DNA of 64,000 bases from Lanius collurio. Taxonomy: Eukaryota > Chordata > Aves > Passeriformes > Laniidae. The notes beneath the pieces are model-generated. The model saw only the letters and a list, made by a program, of their open reading frames with translations, was not told where the DNA came from and ran no database searches. Location of the stretch: contig JACBWW010000022.1 of the NCBI GenBank assembly GCA_020086605.1, forward strand, positions 1,952,571 through 2,016,570. Reading direction: 5' to 3'. The translations under genes were made by a program, and so were the position numbers. Positions 1 to 14,088 of the stretch are shown here, piece by piece. The first letter of the stretch is position 1. Each line of letters begins with the position of its first letter.

Positions 1-2074
1 GTTCTGGAAATGTATTGACTGAAGATGAAAGCTCTTTAGGGAAGAGACTTTGTCTTCTATTTATATAGAATCTTGCATAATTTAACAAATGTTGGGGACA
101 CTATTAATCTCATCCAACCTTAGATGTCTACAGTGTAGCTGTCAATCTTAAGAGAAGATCAATTGCACTCTAAAAGTGTCTGTTTCTCTCCACTGACTAT
201 AAAGGGAGCCCTCACAAGTAGCTCAGGTGCAGATGACTTCATCTATATTTGGGCAGATGAATCCTGCTCTAAAATCCTTTCTAATGTGGCAAAATAATAG
301 TAATTGATATTTTTAAAAAGAGCCTTGTGAATGTATTTAATTCTTAAAGCAGCTCAGAAAATGAATGGCAGCTGCTGGTTTTGGTTAGTATAATATTCAA
401 CAGCAAAGTGCTAGAGTTGGCAACATATCCACAACAGCATCAATCCATTCATCACTTCTTGAAACATTAGTTCAGAATATAAATATGAAGTAATTTTCTT
501 GCTCAGTGCAAAAGAATAAAGCTGAACACCTGAGTGGTCAATACCATAATAGCAGTTCAATAGGAAATGCTGTCTCCAGTTGAAAAGACAAAACAGTATA
601 ATAAAAATCCTTATGGGAATTACAGCCAAAGCTATCCTATACTGTTTTTGCAGAATCCTCTGGATCAGCTGATACTCTTTTTGAACATCTCAGTTTACTG
701 GTATTTTTCAGAGTGGAAATGCTGTTTTGAAATACAAAACAACATCCTGTTCTTCTACAGCAGCATCACTGTCTTTTTAGTGGCAAGTCTCTTAAAAGTT
801 GACCATGAAGAATCTGTCTACAAGACAGTGAATCAGCCATCTGTTCAGCAGGAGGGTTTCAGCCAGCATAGATGGACTGACATTGCTCTTTCATGCAGTG
901 GGCATAAAATTCATGGCTGCAGCTGACCTCTATTAGAATGCAGTCCATTCAAGGTAAATATATGACAAGCTGTTCCTAAAACTGCTTTAATTGCTATATG
1001 GGAAAGTAATGCAAGAACATCCAGAGGAGCATCCTATGGTAGATATACAGACCTGTGCTTAACTGAATTATTGTAATCTCAATACACACTGAGCAATATT
1101 CCAGGCAGCCAGTTTTGTCTAGCTCACCTATGAAGGGAATTGTAGGAGAGACATGAAAATGCATCTATAAGAAACAGGGAAAAATTACTGATCTATGAGG
1201 TAAAGAGATTTAGTGTCAGTTGGCATGGAGTACAGAAATGCCAAAATATCCAAGTCTAGATTCAGACTCACAAAACATATACCTCATCAATTTCCCTAAA
1301 TGCTGTGTTGTGAAAGACTGGAGGACTGAATACTTTTATTTTTAAATATTGAAGTTTTGTGTGTCTGAGAAAAATTAACAATTAATATCACACAGTACTA
1401 GTATCTGGAGTATGTATGATGCCGGCCATTTTTTTCATACTTCTGTTTTTAATTATTTCTGCCATGAATAGCTTTTCAACTGAATAAGTATTCTTCATTT
1501 CTATAGAATGCTTTTTATGAGATACGAATAGGAAGTTCAAATAGACTTAGTGTTCCTATTCTCCCATGATCACCAAACCTTTAACCAGCTCTTAAAAATC
1601 CCCCTCTTCTAAGAAATAAAGTCAGTATATTTAGGTTTTGAGAAATTCTAATACTGAATACAGTTTCGTATCAAGATTCTCTATGCTTGTGTGGGAAAGC
1701 ATCAGAAATGTAAAAGCTGTTTTTTCCAACTCCTACTGGATTTTTTCATTTTAAGATGTATTTATCATGCCATCCAAGTGAGATGATCTCTTTACAACTG
1801 ATTAATGTGAAGATAAGTATCAGTCCTGGTTAGATGGGATTTTCTTTAGAAATGCTCTTTGCTCAGGGAAAAACTGGCAATAGAAAGAAAAGGAAGGTGT
1901 TCTGGAGGACTTAAGATCAAATCTGCCTTTGGTACAGATGTAACTGTATCCACTTTTTATCCGTCCTCTCTGCCTCAAGTTGCTTTCAGATTCCTTATAC
2001 CAAGTGGTGCTTGCAGTCATTTCTATCTGCAGTCTGATGGAGTATTACTGTGTTTTAACTGTTTATAAAAGTTT
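1..2074. other. Non-coding DNA, nothing recognised
   Basis: AT-rich single-copy-looking sequence. The longest open frame runs from 567 to 926 on the plus strand (119 codons). Its product has no recognisable domain, signal peptide or repeat structure, and there is no convincing splice or promoter context, so I treat it as chance. An A16 run follows at 2075-2090. No repeat family is recognised. Confidence 0.6.
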
Positions 2075-2090
2075 AAAAAAAAAAAAAAAA
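2075..2090 (+). repeat. A16 homopolymer
   Basis: Sixteen consecutive A residues. Nothing upstream looks like a processed pseudogene or a SINE body, so this is called only as a simple repeat. Confidence 0.9.
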
Positions 2091-5000
2091 TCCCTGTCTC
2101 ACACTCATGGACAATCTACTCATGAACTCTGTGATTCTTCCTAACTTTAGAATGAAATCCAATTTTTTAAAAACTGTCATGCAAATGCTGTTTTAGCACA
2201 GCCTTCATCTAGGTGCATATGTTCCTGCATAACTAACTGCTTGATTTATTAAAAAAACCAAAAACATACCAACAAACTTTTTATTTTTAACTTGTTTATA
2301 TTCCTGTTCAAGTGCAGATACAAAACCACTAAGGTAGGGCAAGATTGATTATATCCATTCTTTGCACCTTCTGCACATCTGTGTACAAGCAATTACATTG
2401 AGGCTGCCCAGGAATTAGTTAAGGGCACAGTCACAGGATGAAGAAAAGAGCCAGCTATCAGGTTGTGCCCGTGTAGCTGGCGCTCACATTTACATACATG
2501 AAATGAACACATTCATTTGGGAGTCACAAAAACCTCCTGAGTCAAATGGCATTTTGCAGATTTTACTTCAGAGCAGAAATGCCACTTTAATTGAAGGCAA
2601 CCAGTGAAATAAATGCTGTATTTTCAAGAGACATCACGGAGTGCAAAGGTTGTGAACAAAGCAGTAACAGCTACAATGAGCCACCAGAAGTAATAGCAAA
2701 AACTGTCTTCTATAGCATATGCACAGTTCAGGCCTTTTCTTCACACCTCAGAATGCAACAAGAATATCCATCAAACTCAATCTGTTGCTCTACCAGTGGA
2801 GATGTATTTCAAATAGAGAGTGCAGGCAGTTACCTGGGAAGATCATCTGTTCTGTAAACAACTGAGATCTAGGGGTAGCTCTGATGTAAACTCCTTGTTT
2901 TCTCTTGAGCTGCTCACCAAACAGCCAGAGCTACAAACAGGGAGCCTCTGTTTTGGAATAATGATTTTTGATGTGTTCTTCTTTTAAAAATATCTATAAA
3001 CTTGGATAGCTAACGTCTCAATTTTTTAATCAGTGTATGTCTCACTAATTTAAGTTACTAAAACCTGACCTGCCTAGCAAAACTATATGATGTCTGAGTT
3101 TGCATCATGGATGTACCAAATATTTTTGTCCCTAATTTCCTCTTTTACATCTGAACCATGGTGAAAAGCTCCTACCTATGTCTGTGAATGGCAAGAAGCT
3201 TTGATTAGCAAGCAATCTTACTGCAAAGTATATTCCATACTGTTCATTTTACTCAGAGTAACTCAGAACACAGTATGGCCATGCATGACGTATCATGTGA
3301 TGGTTAAAGCTGTGTTTCTTGCCCCCCTGGAGGGCTGTCTGTCTCCTGTATTGACTTTTTATCAAATACCAAAAGGCAATGCTTGAGAATTCCCCAACTT
3401 GAATTCAGATCCTATTTGACCTATGATTTTCTGGGTATGGATGAAATGTACCAGCTGATCTTTCAGTGAAAAATTCAAGATATTTTTAAAATGGTGTCTT
3501 AAATACATTCCAATGTAAATTTAATTCTGTACATAGCAGTGATCTTGAAAAATTTCTTAATTGCTTTGACTTCTGATAATATGCAAACATTGTCACTAGA
3601 AATGGCATATGCTATATTTTGTGTAGAAAAAAATGTGTCTCTTATCTTTGCACATGTTTTTGTGCTGTTAATCATGGGCTTTTTAAAAGCTCAGCTTGTT
3701 CTTATGTAAGACTGCTCCTTCAGGATTGGTTAGATTTGGGTTTATGAGTAATTTTTAGACACTACTGAAACTTTTTTTTTTTAATTACATGGGGAGAAAG
3801 CTAAGAATGTAGAGGAATTTTACATTTTTTCAGATTTTGTAATTAATTGAAGAATTAGTTAATTTCTAAGTGTGACTTCACACTATTATCTTGAATTCTA
3901 AAACTGTTCCACAGCAATTTCATGGAAACCAGTAAATTTGTACTCTGTCAAACTTTGCAAGCACATAAATCATTGAGACTATGTTCTCTCATTCTCATCC
4001 TAATCAAGAGTAAATTCCCTTTCATAATCTTTAGTCTACAATAGTAAACTAAAAAGCAGATCATTAGAATAATCAGAATTCTAGTGGTAAACAAATGAGC
4101 TCTCATTATTGTTTGCATCTGAAGTAAAGTTCTTAACTCATAATTTACTTAAAAGTCTTCAGATTTAAACAGAACATCATGATGTTTTCATGAACGAGAG
4201 AAAAAAACGAAGCCTGACCTCCCAGGCATAAATCCTTTATCTTCTGTGTTCACTGCACCATGGCTGGGCAGGGCCTGGCAGTGCTGGGAGTAGATGGGAG
4301 CTGATGGCCAGCTGACTGCTGCTAAAGGGAAGCAAGTATTGTGTTTGCCTTTTCTACATGTAGTAGAGATGCTATGGAGGTCTTTCTTCATCCAGCTAAT
4401 TTTCATGAAATCTGTAGTGATATAATTACCTCTAATTATGCTGTGTCACATAGGGCAATGAATCCAAAAGTGATTAGGGAGAAAGGGAAGGTTGGGCAGT
4501 TAACATAGGCTATAATTTCATTCAGTTTTCATCTTCAGAATTACTACTTTCTTGCTTCTCATTTTACCTCTGTTTCACTTACAACACTTTACCAATTTCC
4601 AGCTATGTTTATGTTTCTCTTATTAATGGTCTCTGTTTTCCATGTACCATTTTCAACACTTTTTGCGTTCTGAAGGTCCCATCCCAGATTTGGATTCTTG
4701 ATCCTCCTAGTCCTCCAGATCTATGACCCTAAACCCCCTTTTTGCTTTAACAAGCCATAAAATACTAAATTCCTTTTCCCTTAGCTTTTCCATTCCTCTG
4801 TACTTAATTTTCTAAAAACTATTTCTCCCCATCTTTACTCTCATTCTTCCTGAGAACAGTTTCCTGCTAGCAGGACTCTGATAGCTGTTTTTATGGTCAT
4901 ACAGGTTGGAATATGCCATTGGTGAAAATGTCCTCCCACTCCAAGATGCAGTCATTCAACAGGAATTTATCTTCTCCCCAGCCGATCTGATCCAAACTTC

Positions 5001-8000
5001 CTGTGTTTACTGTGCTACAGCTGCAGCTTTTGGTCCAAGAAGGGTAACTATGAAGCATAAGATGAGATGCACTGTTTCTCTGCATATTTTACAAATGTCA
5101 GGGCTTGACCAGAAGAAGATGTACTGATAGTCTTCATCCTTATCTTGTGTGTCCTCTGATACTGCCTGTCCTCATTTCTGCTGCGTGAGAGGACTATGAC
5201 TGAAAAGTGTTCTTTTATGGAATACTATTGTCCTCCCCTAAGATGTTCTGATGTCCCTCCTGCCAGGATCAAGGAGTGGCTGGGTGGCCTTGCTCTTCAG
5301 CTTTCAGAGAGGAAGGGAATGTTGTAGCTGAGGACTTTGAGAAAGGTGCTCTAACCCACAGAAGGGCTTGGCTTCATGTACAACTTCTTATTGTCAAGTA
5401 TAAACAAACTGTTGCCTTGCAATAAGAGTGTGCTGATGATCACGAGGTCCTGCTTATAATGACATTCCTAGGACAGCCTGGTCCATTTGGAGAATTAAAA
5501 AAACTCCACAACAAACAACAGGGAACATTTACATACAACCCAGAACATATTAGTCAAGATGTGTTCAGAACTCATAAAGAATGCCCAGTTTACTGGAGTC
5601 AGCATACAGAAGTGAAAATTCACTACTAGGTAATATTTTCACACAGCCCCTTTTTTATGGCAGCCAGCTCAGGCTGGGCATAGGCTTGTCATAGGCACAG
5701 CCCCCCTGACTGGGGTGGGGGCATCTGAAATGCTTCAGGTCTGTCCAGATTAAATACATCCATTGACCCTCTTACAGCTATCATTTGGTGCAAAATACTT
5801 CAAGACGAGGAATGTAAACACAGACTGTTCTGGTCATATTCTGCTTCAAAGTACCTGAGAAACAGAGGCCACTCCTATAGCATTAGCCTGTATCTGTGGA
5901 AGAAAATATGCACACAAAATTGGGGGCCCTTATTCATACCTGCATGAAGAATCCTACCTCTGGGTTAGTAGATGCAGTGCTAGAAGTTACAAAAGGATAT
6001 GGACTGTGTCTTTCCCTACAAGATTCAAGAAAAAATGGAATGAAAAATGAAACTAAAAAGTCTTTTGGCCTCATCTCTTATCTGTGGCCCCTTTGCCCGG
6101 CCTAGTATCCAGCAGCTCCTTTTCTTAGCCAGGGATACTTGCTGTTCACAACAGGGTAGTTTTCCTGCCATGACTTTCCAGTCCTGGCAATAGAGAAAAA
6201 GCAGGCTAAAATGGGCTAGAAAAGGTCTAGTGAAGTCCAGTGTGGTGTCAGGTTGCTTTTCACGGTTTCAGCTGATCTGACTGCTCTCTCCCAGTGAATG
6301 TGCATGTCTGGGTGCCAAAGGAAGAAAACATACAACTCCGTGAGCTTCAAAAGGTCCCTCTTGTTCCCTCTGAATAAGTTGTAAGAGTGCCTGTTTTGGT
6401 GTCTTAGGTCACTATGAAAACTCCAAAAAACCAGATCCACATCCTGCCTTCTTATAAATATTTTTTAAAGTAAAAGAGAATGACACTGTGAGGGGTCTCA
6501 CCAGGAAATGTTATGGATCCAGCCTTGTTTTGTAAGCCCAGGGTGATTTTGGAGATGGGGCTCCGCAAGCAGAGTCTTTCAGAGGGCATGTAAGGATTCC
6601 AACCCATCCTGAGGCTTCCCAATAATCTTTCCATCATTGGTGATGCTTCAGACCTCCATGAAGAAGAAATATGAACCGTTGAGGGATTTTTTTTTTTTCC
6701 TTTAGTAAGTTAGGACAATGTAGATGCAAGACTTTTTCCAGCTTCCAGGAAGAACAGGGAGGAAATAACTATCTAAATTGAGGAAAAACTGTAGTTTCTG
6801 AAAGTAAACCACTTTAACTGATAGTGAGGAATGGAGTGCCTGTTCCTAGCATTGCGAGCCGGAAAGAAAGGATCTGCGATTTGATGATTAGTGACAAATT
6901 TGTGTGAGTTGGCAATTCTTTGAAAATGAAATTTATTAAACTTGAAATAAAATGTTCACCCCTGAATGAACATCTCCTTTTGTGAGGTTCTAAGATTTTG
7001 CTCATGGGCTTTCTTACAGCTATTCTCTTGTTTGAATGACTGTACCCTTAAGGCCAAAATCCATATTGCTGAGTTATTATGAAATACAGACTTTGTCTCC
7101 ATGTGCTTCTAGACTTAACATAGCTCAACAAATGACACTTGTGTGGTAATTTTGAAGAGAAAGGCTGAGGAAAGACAGAAAGAGGAGAAAGGCATAGGTG
7201 GGCCGACGCTGTGATCACTTAGAGGCACTACAGTGTTTTGTGTATTCTTTGTGCAGGTACCTGTAGGTGGTTTTTGCTCATGCCATTATCTAAGTTGATA
7301 TGGATAGCAGTAGCTTACTTCCAGTCTTAGGGATTGTATGTACTTAAACACTGCCAACAGATTTTACGTGTGTTTTTAAAATCTGTTAAGGAGAAATGTG
7401 ATTAGGAAAAAAGCAAATTTTCTCACATGGTGAATTTTTTTTAAGCCTAAAGGTTAAGTTCAAGCTTTCTCAGCATATTGATGCGAGGAATTACGCATTA
7501 ATTAAATAACATGAGTCATATTCTACCATTGATTTTTTATATATTTCTTGCAGTTTGATTTTAATTAATGGGTGTTCTGTACATAGAGGATTCAAGAAAA
7601 GGTCCAGTGTTTAGAATGGGAACTATAAAGTAAAACATGGATATGGTAGTGTGGTTTGCTAATTGCAGTAACGATTGCCATCAGAGCCTCCTACACTGTC
7701 TGTGCTCAGGCAAGATTGCCATATGTCACAGGAAGCCTTGCCTGAGCAAGGACACTCAATCCCAGAGCTGATTCACTGTTATTAAAATGAAACACAGCTT
7801 TTAATGTCTTTGTAGAGTATTGAAAAGCTTGAAGGTAGGACAGAGTAAGGTGTTTCATCTCCAAATTCAGCCTATATATTAATCAGTAGGTCTGGCATTT
7901 TCATGGAGGGCTGCAACTGCCAGCAGCAGGAAAGTTTAAAAGAAGGCTCCCGCTCATGGACTTAATGCACTAAGCTTGGCTGAATGCTCACTACTGAGGC

Positions 8001-9589
8001 AGGTAAATGTACTTAAACTAATGTCTGCAGCCCAGCATCAGAAGCAGGGCTGCACTGTGCTACATGGAATTTCAATGGAAATAAGACGGTGTTCCCTGCA
8101 AAGATCACACAGTCTAAAATAGTGTCAGTGCTGAGTGCTTCTGCGTGGGGGCTTTTCCATGAGACAGAACTGTGCAGAATGGTTCTTTTCATAAAACAAT
8201 GGACTTTGCTGCTCAGAGAAAGTGCCTTCAGTGCTCAGAAATCAGGAAAGAAAATTTAGATTGGCAGGGTAAAGAGTAGGCATGGCCAATATACAGTGCT
8301 TAAAAAGATATACTTGAAAGGAAATTCAGAGCTGCTGCTTTGGTTATTTAATTGTGTTCTTCCTGCTCCAATCTGCAGTTCTTTATCTGGATATACAGAA
8401 CAGTTGGCCTTATTAGAAAACAAGAACAGTGTATTTTATGGCATCAAGAGGGTACAGAGACCAAAACCAGAGATGCCATCTCCCATAAAACTGTGATCCT
8501 CCCAGAATGACTCCTCAGCTGGCTCCTGGTATGTGCAAGGAGTAACCTCCAGTCAGCCAGCCTGTAGGACTGGTCATTTAGCTCACTCCAACTGACCTTC
8601 TGTCTTTGAAAGGATCAGGATTGCTGGGCTATATCTGCCACAGTGCCTGCTTTTTTTTTTTGTTCCCCGAGTTCTGCTTGTCTTGCAGGATTGAGTCCTA
8701 GTTGCATAATTATGCTTTCCAGAATTAAACAGATAAATTGGTCTTAAGGAGATAATGTTAACACTGGCTGCAGTATCAAGTTCTTAATAAATTGAGGGGC
8801 ATCAAAACTCGTGTTTTTTCTAAACAATAGTTTCCAGGATTATAATTTTTTTAATGAATTTTCACAACAGACTGTATATTCATCTAAAAGTCAGCAGCTT
8901 CCCTTTGTAAAGCCTGGTTCCCTCTGTCTCACCCTCCTGCAAACACACACGTTACAAGCTGTGGATAAATTTTCTTCCAGCCCGTGTCACAGCACACTCT
9001 CCATATCTTTGTATTTCTCCCCTCAGTATATTTGGGATTAACTTGCACCACAAACATATCCCACTGCATCAGGGACTCTTCGGTGTATGATTTGTTCTGG
9101 TATGGTATCATTCAATATAGTCACTATGTAAGGCAGAGGCAACAATTAAAATTGATGTTATCCATTTAAATATGAATGATTTTATTAAGATTTACTTTGA
9201 AAGTATAATATGACTGACAACCTGTGATTATTTTAAATAAATTTTGAAGCTAACAGCAGTGGACACTGTGTGTATGTATGCATGTGTGTGCAGGGGTCTT
9301 TTGTAATGCTTGGAGGTTGCTTAGCTGACACCCCAAATCAGGGAGCATAGTTTTTCAAACTAATTTTTATTGTCATCCAGTTTATTCTTTTTCTCATGAT
9401 ATGTGTCCCTTGTATCAATTTTACACTAAAGTAGTGCAGAAACAAAAAAGGTAATGGCACTTTCCACAGTATTTCAAAAGGTTTTTAAGTGGAAAAAGGT
9501 ATTTAGTATTTTTAATAAGCATCTTCAATACTATTGAGTTGGTTTCTTTGTTCATATCACAAGATTAATTATGCTGTCAAGCACTTTCA
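2091..9589. other. Non-coding DNA, nothing recognised
   Basis: About 7.5 kb with only short frames on both strands, none longer than 88 codons. An octamer-type ATGCAAAT lies at 2179-2186, and a short TGTA/TG-rich stretch lies at 9266-9291. There is no recognisable exon, RNA gene or transposon end. Scattered T runs (for example near 8650) are ordinary simple sequence. Confidence 0.55.
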
Positions 9590-9885
9590 AGGCCTGCTTA
9601 ACAAAGATTCAGTGATATAATGGTTTGCTTCGCATTGCCTTTTTTCTGCATAGCAATCACAATCAGCATTAGACAATTTAAAACCCTTTCACAAGCCGGA
9701 AGTTCTGAAGAGCCTTTTAATCAACAAAAGTAATTTTGCAAACAACTAGATACAGCGTTTTTCATATTAACTAACTTGTATTAAACTCTGCTATGTGCTT
9801 GAATCTCTGGTTCTGGTAATGGATTATTCAGATTTGCAAGAGACTAAAAGTGGGGAACACAATTAGCACAATATGCAGTTTGTAC
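9590..9885. promoter_or_regulatory. Candidate conserved non-coding element
   Basis: The block has no open frame but an enhancer-like texture: interleaved ATTA/TAAT cores, AACAAAG (SOX-type) near 9600, CACAAT/AACAAT-like motifs and a GCCGGAAGT ETS-type site near 9695-9703. Old developmental enhancers in vertebrate gene deserts commonly look like this. Conservation was not measured, so the call is inference and the boundaries are approximate. Confidence 0.25.
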
Positions 9886-10354
9886 CCCATGGAAACTGTA
9901 ACCTCATACTATTCTCCAGCTTAATATAAACATGATATTAGTACTTCACTGCAGCTCCATATATTTTAATTTTCTCTTAATATGTTGTCCTTATGTAATT
10001 ATTTTTTTTAAATGCCTGGAAATGTAATCCTTGTTTTAAGGGAGACCACTGTTTCTGTAAGATAGGTTAGAAATCAAATCCTAAGACACTACAAGATTAT
10101 GAAATTCAAGCTGCAGTAGGAAAATCTGTTTAGAAACGCTTGCCCTCTAAAATTATCAAGCTCAAGAATGCTTTATTAAGTAATTTTATTGCCATATAGC
10201 ATTGTAAGAAATCCCACATGATTAAAAAACACTTTTGATGGAGAGATTGTAAAAGCAAAAACACACTACGATGACGTTTTTTTTGTCAAGCACATATATA
10301 AATGAAACTAACCTGTTAATGACACCTTTAAAACACTCTTTTTTCTTTTTTCCT

Positions 10355-10840
10355 AAACTGCTAGAAGCATTAATTTGTACCATTGCTGCATGTGGTAATT
10401 AGCAACTTCAGCAGCGATTTTCTCTGCCCTAAACCTTTCGTGTTTGACACTATTCCAGCCGGGGAGAGGAGTGACCCTGGGATACAGTGCTACAGGACAA
10501 GTGGAGCAAATCCTGTCACAAGAAATAACAGGGTCAGAAGACATTGCTAATGAAGTCATAGCAACTGGTTTAAAGAGCCAATCAGAGAAGGCAACAATCT
10601 GTAAATGAGGATATAATTAGCAGAAAAAATAACATGCTTTGGTTGGATTCTAGGGGAGCCAGTAATGAAGGCAATGACTGGATATTGAGAGAGATTCCAA
10701 AAGATTAGAGCAAACATTGTGCAACAAAGAATACCTAATTAGCAAAAAAGTGAATGTGCCTTAATTAGAAGAAAAATATTTGATTGAAAGACATGGAGTA
10801 GCCTTGAATATGAATATAATAATGACTATTAGCCCAAATC
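10355..10840. promoter_or_regulatory. Candidate conserved non-coding element with homeodomain-type sites
   Basis: About 480 bp holding repeated homeodomain-like cores (AATTAGC near 10397, 10614 and 10737, TTAATTAG near 10761), a CCAAT-type box (AGCCAATCAG near 10577) and several CpGs in an otherwise CpG-poor, AT-rich region. A minus-strand frame of 68 codons (10353-10559) resembles nothing. The density of motifs and the absence of transposon sequence suggest a developmental regulatory element. This is inference; no conservation data are available. Confidence 0.3.
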
Positions 10841-11369
10841 TCCAGGATGAAAAAAAAAAAAAAGTCCTATCTTCACTTTTTTGCCTTTACCATTTTGATA
10901 AATGGTCATGAAGAAGACAGACTGTAAATTCATATCATGGCTGGGACATTAATACTATTAAAACAGACAATTTTGAGACAGTAATTTAATGGGTTTCCAC
11001 CCAATTTACACATTTACTACCCCTAACACAGCACTGCAGACAAAGCAATGCTGTGTCTTTTGGCTGGCCTTAATGTTCTGATGTGAGGAAGTAATTATTA
11101 AAAGAATTTCAGGTAGGTGTCCTGTGGCACGTGAGCTAATGCTTGGTCCAGATATGCTGCTAATAGGAAGAAACCCTGGGTGGTTTTTCACACAGAATAA
11201 GAGACAATGGTGTGGAGGCCTTGATTGTATGTACATAACTACAGCTGCAACTTGCTGTTGTTATTTGCTGTTTGGTTGTTTTTTCTTTGTGTTTTTTCTG
11301 GTTTTGTTTTTTTTTTTTTTGAAGTAGTGACTGATCCAAAATTCATTAAAGGCAAAGGAAAAGCTTCTA

Positions 11370-11900
11370 ATAAGTTCACTGGCTTCTAGATCAGACTCGG
11401 TGTGAGCAGAAACCCTGGAAATTTTATTAGTAAAAATTAAACGTTATTATCCTGAACATAATACACCCAAATAGAAGAATCCCATAATGGATTGTGCCAG
11501 TACAGTATATGCACAGTATTTATGGCTGGCAGTGATGAAAAGTATAATGTTCTACTGCTTATCATTTTATTACAATAGGAAAATCAGGACTCTAAGTTGT
11601 TAATAATTTTTCACCTTTATAGATATCTAAATGATATTATATTTCCTCCCTTTTTTCTTTTTACAAAATGGTTCTAGGATATTGATTGTCATTTATTTTT
11701 ACTCACGATATTTAATTGTCATAATTAGCAATCCATGTCTCGTTCTCGATCTTAAAAATATCCTGTCAATTTTATAGCATATTTATAGATTAATTTAAAT
11801 GTATAATTTAATTTATTACTGCATACCTTTGGTTTGTCTGTAACATTAAAATACTTATGGTACAGAATATTTTAATTAAAACTATTCATCAAATGAAGTC
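11370..11900. promoter_or_regulatory. Candidate conserved non-coding element, AT-rich
   Basis: A very AT-rich block with many ATTA/TAAT cores. It contains a 12-bp palindrome TTTTAATTAAAA at 11870-11881, CATAATTAGCAATCC near 11720 and retained CpGs (CACGATATT, CTCGTTCTCGATC). It contains no open frame and no repeat that I recognise. The texture fits an old regulatory element, but AT-rich drift gives many of the same motifs by chance. Confidence 0.25.
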
Positions 11901-11959
11901 CAGGTAGCATCCTTATCCTTGTTTGCAGTAGGGGGTTCTGGCAGTGAAAGCAAGCAAAA

Positions 11960-14088
11960 TAATGGGTCAATTAAAAAAAAATCTAAATATAGCTTTTCAG
12001 AGATCTGATTGCTTTACTCAAGGTTAAAAAATAAAAAGAAAGAAAAAAGAAAGAAAGAATGTGTTTGTCAATGGATTCCACAAATTAAATTATGATTTTT
12101 TTTTCCCCTAGCAGACATCATATCTGCTAATGTCATGGCCAGAGCAGAAGTAAAACTAGACAAGAAATGGGCTTGAATTTTCATATGTGACATATCTCAA
12201 TTTGACAGTGTCTGCAGGAAATTGGGATATTGTTTTCAGAGGGTTCTTCTTGTGAAAGGAGCTATACAATTAATTTTTTCTAACACTGAGAAATTTGCCT
12301 TCTATTTATGAGAATAAAAGTATTTACCCTTTTAGGTCAAGTGTTTCTTCATATACAAAAATGGAAAACTTTTAATGGTATTTCTAACAAACTAAGAGTT
12401 ATTAGTTTGCTGTGCTAGGGAAAAAAAATACAACATAACATTGTGATGAAAATCCTACCTGCAGTGTAACTGAATCAAGGTTTTACTGCAGCTCTCAGTT
12501 GACAGTAGGTCTACCATTCTTTTGCCATGTATGCTATTAATTCACTTTCCAGAACTGTCAGGTACTCTGAAAGTAAGAGAAATATACTAAAAATATCAGT
12601 GTATTTCTCTTCCTTTTGCTAGTGTATCTCCACTGATGCTATTTTAAATTAAGCAATGAAGTAGTGTTGAAAGTTCTGACTGGCTCTGATAACAAAATAG
12701 ATTTAGAAAATTAACCAGTTAAACAAGAAAAATAAGAAATAGAATCAGCTGACAGCTTAATTGTTCAGCTTGTATGCAAATATTCTGACAATAATTTGCC
12801 AATGCTTTTGAATATAAGTTTAGAAACACATAATTATAACATTAATTGTTTCTTCTGCTTTAATTCTAGGTTTCTGTCACAAAATAGAAGTCTTAACTGT
12901 AATTCATGAGGAAATATAAAAAGTATATTCATTTTGTATTCAATTAGCTTTAAGCATATTCCAGTGCTGTGCAGTATTACAATAATTATTTATGTTAATC
13001 TACAGAGGAAGATACAGTGCATTGGAATAATAAATTGCCTTTATGCTGTGTAGCAATGCCTTTTGAATCACCTTCTGTACTCACATACAAGAGCATCTAC
13101 CTGAATGGAGCAGTTGTCAGATTGTAGGATAAAGCCAATGAATTAGTGGCATGTAGGGAAGGTACAGCCCTACAAAATCCACCATTCATATCAATATTTG
13201 TTTTTTAAACTATGTTGTAATAAAATTGAATGTCTGAGCATGAGTTTGAAGTGAGAAGAGAGGACATGATGCTGGAAGGCTGGATTGGAATTTGGCCTGG
13301 GTTTCTTATTCTTATTCCAGCTCTGAATGCTAAATTAATCACTGAGATTTATACGAAGGTGAAAGCTACACAACATCTTCCTCGAGGAAAAATAGGGTTA
13401 CAATTCAATAAATTGTGTGATAATACTTTATTGACTAATGAATATACAGCTTCTTTTAACTGCAGTATTTTACTTTTGGGGACTGTAACAGCATTGCAAT
13501 TACATTACTAGTATTTGCTAAAAATATGTCTTTCTTGTCTCTTGATCTTAAAACATACTTTGAAAAAGGAAGTGAAAGAAGGCCCAGAGAGAGAGCAGGT
13601 TCTGCACCATCCCAGAGTCTTGTGGGGAAATAAACCATGCACAGATAATAACAGTGCAAACAGGTTGATGCTGCTATTTTTAAACAAGCTGTTATTATTG
13701 ACTAACAGAGGTTGCTGTAGGTGGGATGCTGTTAATGACAAAAGCTCTGGAACAGTGGAATTGCTGCTAATCCTGTGCTAGAGAGCCTGATAATGAGAAA
13801 CACATAAGAGCAGAATTAAATGGTCCTCTAAAATAATTTCTGCTACATACTTGATAAGGAGTCATAGCATCAGAAGCAGATCCTTTTTCAAGAAATCTCT
13901 ATCCACAGAGATCCCATATTACTCCATTCACAAATTAGAGACATGAGGGAGTCTTCAGGGGGTTAATAGTGAAGCTTTCAAAAAGAGAGGAACCAAATCA
14001 CTTTAAAACAGCCAAAAAGCATTCTGGGAAAAGTTACTTTTAGGGCCCACTCAGGGAAAAATGGTCATATCACTCAGAAAAAAATAGG
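11960..14088. other. Non-coding DNA; short purine repeat near 12.0 kb
   Basis: AT-rich sequence with no recognised gene. A short A/G-rich run with GAAA units lies at about 12025-12059. Frames at 13230-13511 (plus, 93 codons) and 13515-13781 (plus, 88 codons, with a minus-strand shadow) resemble nothing known. A CR1 copy starts directly after this stretch. Confidence 0.5.
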
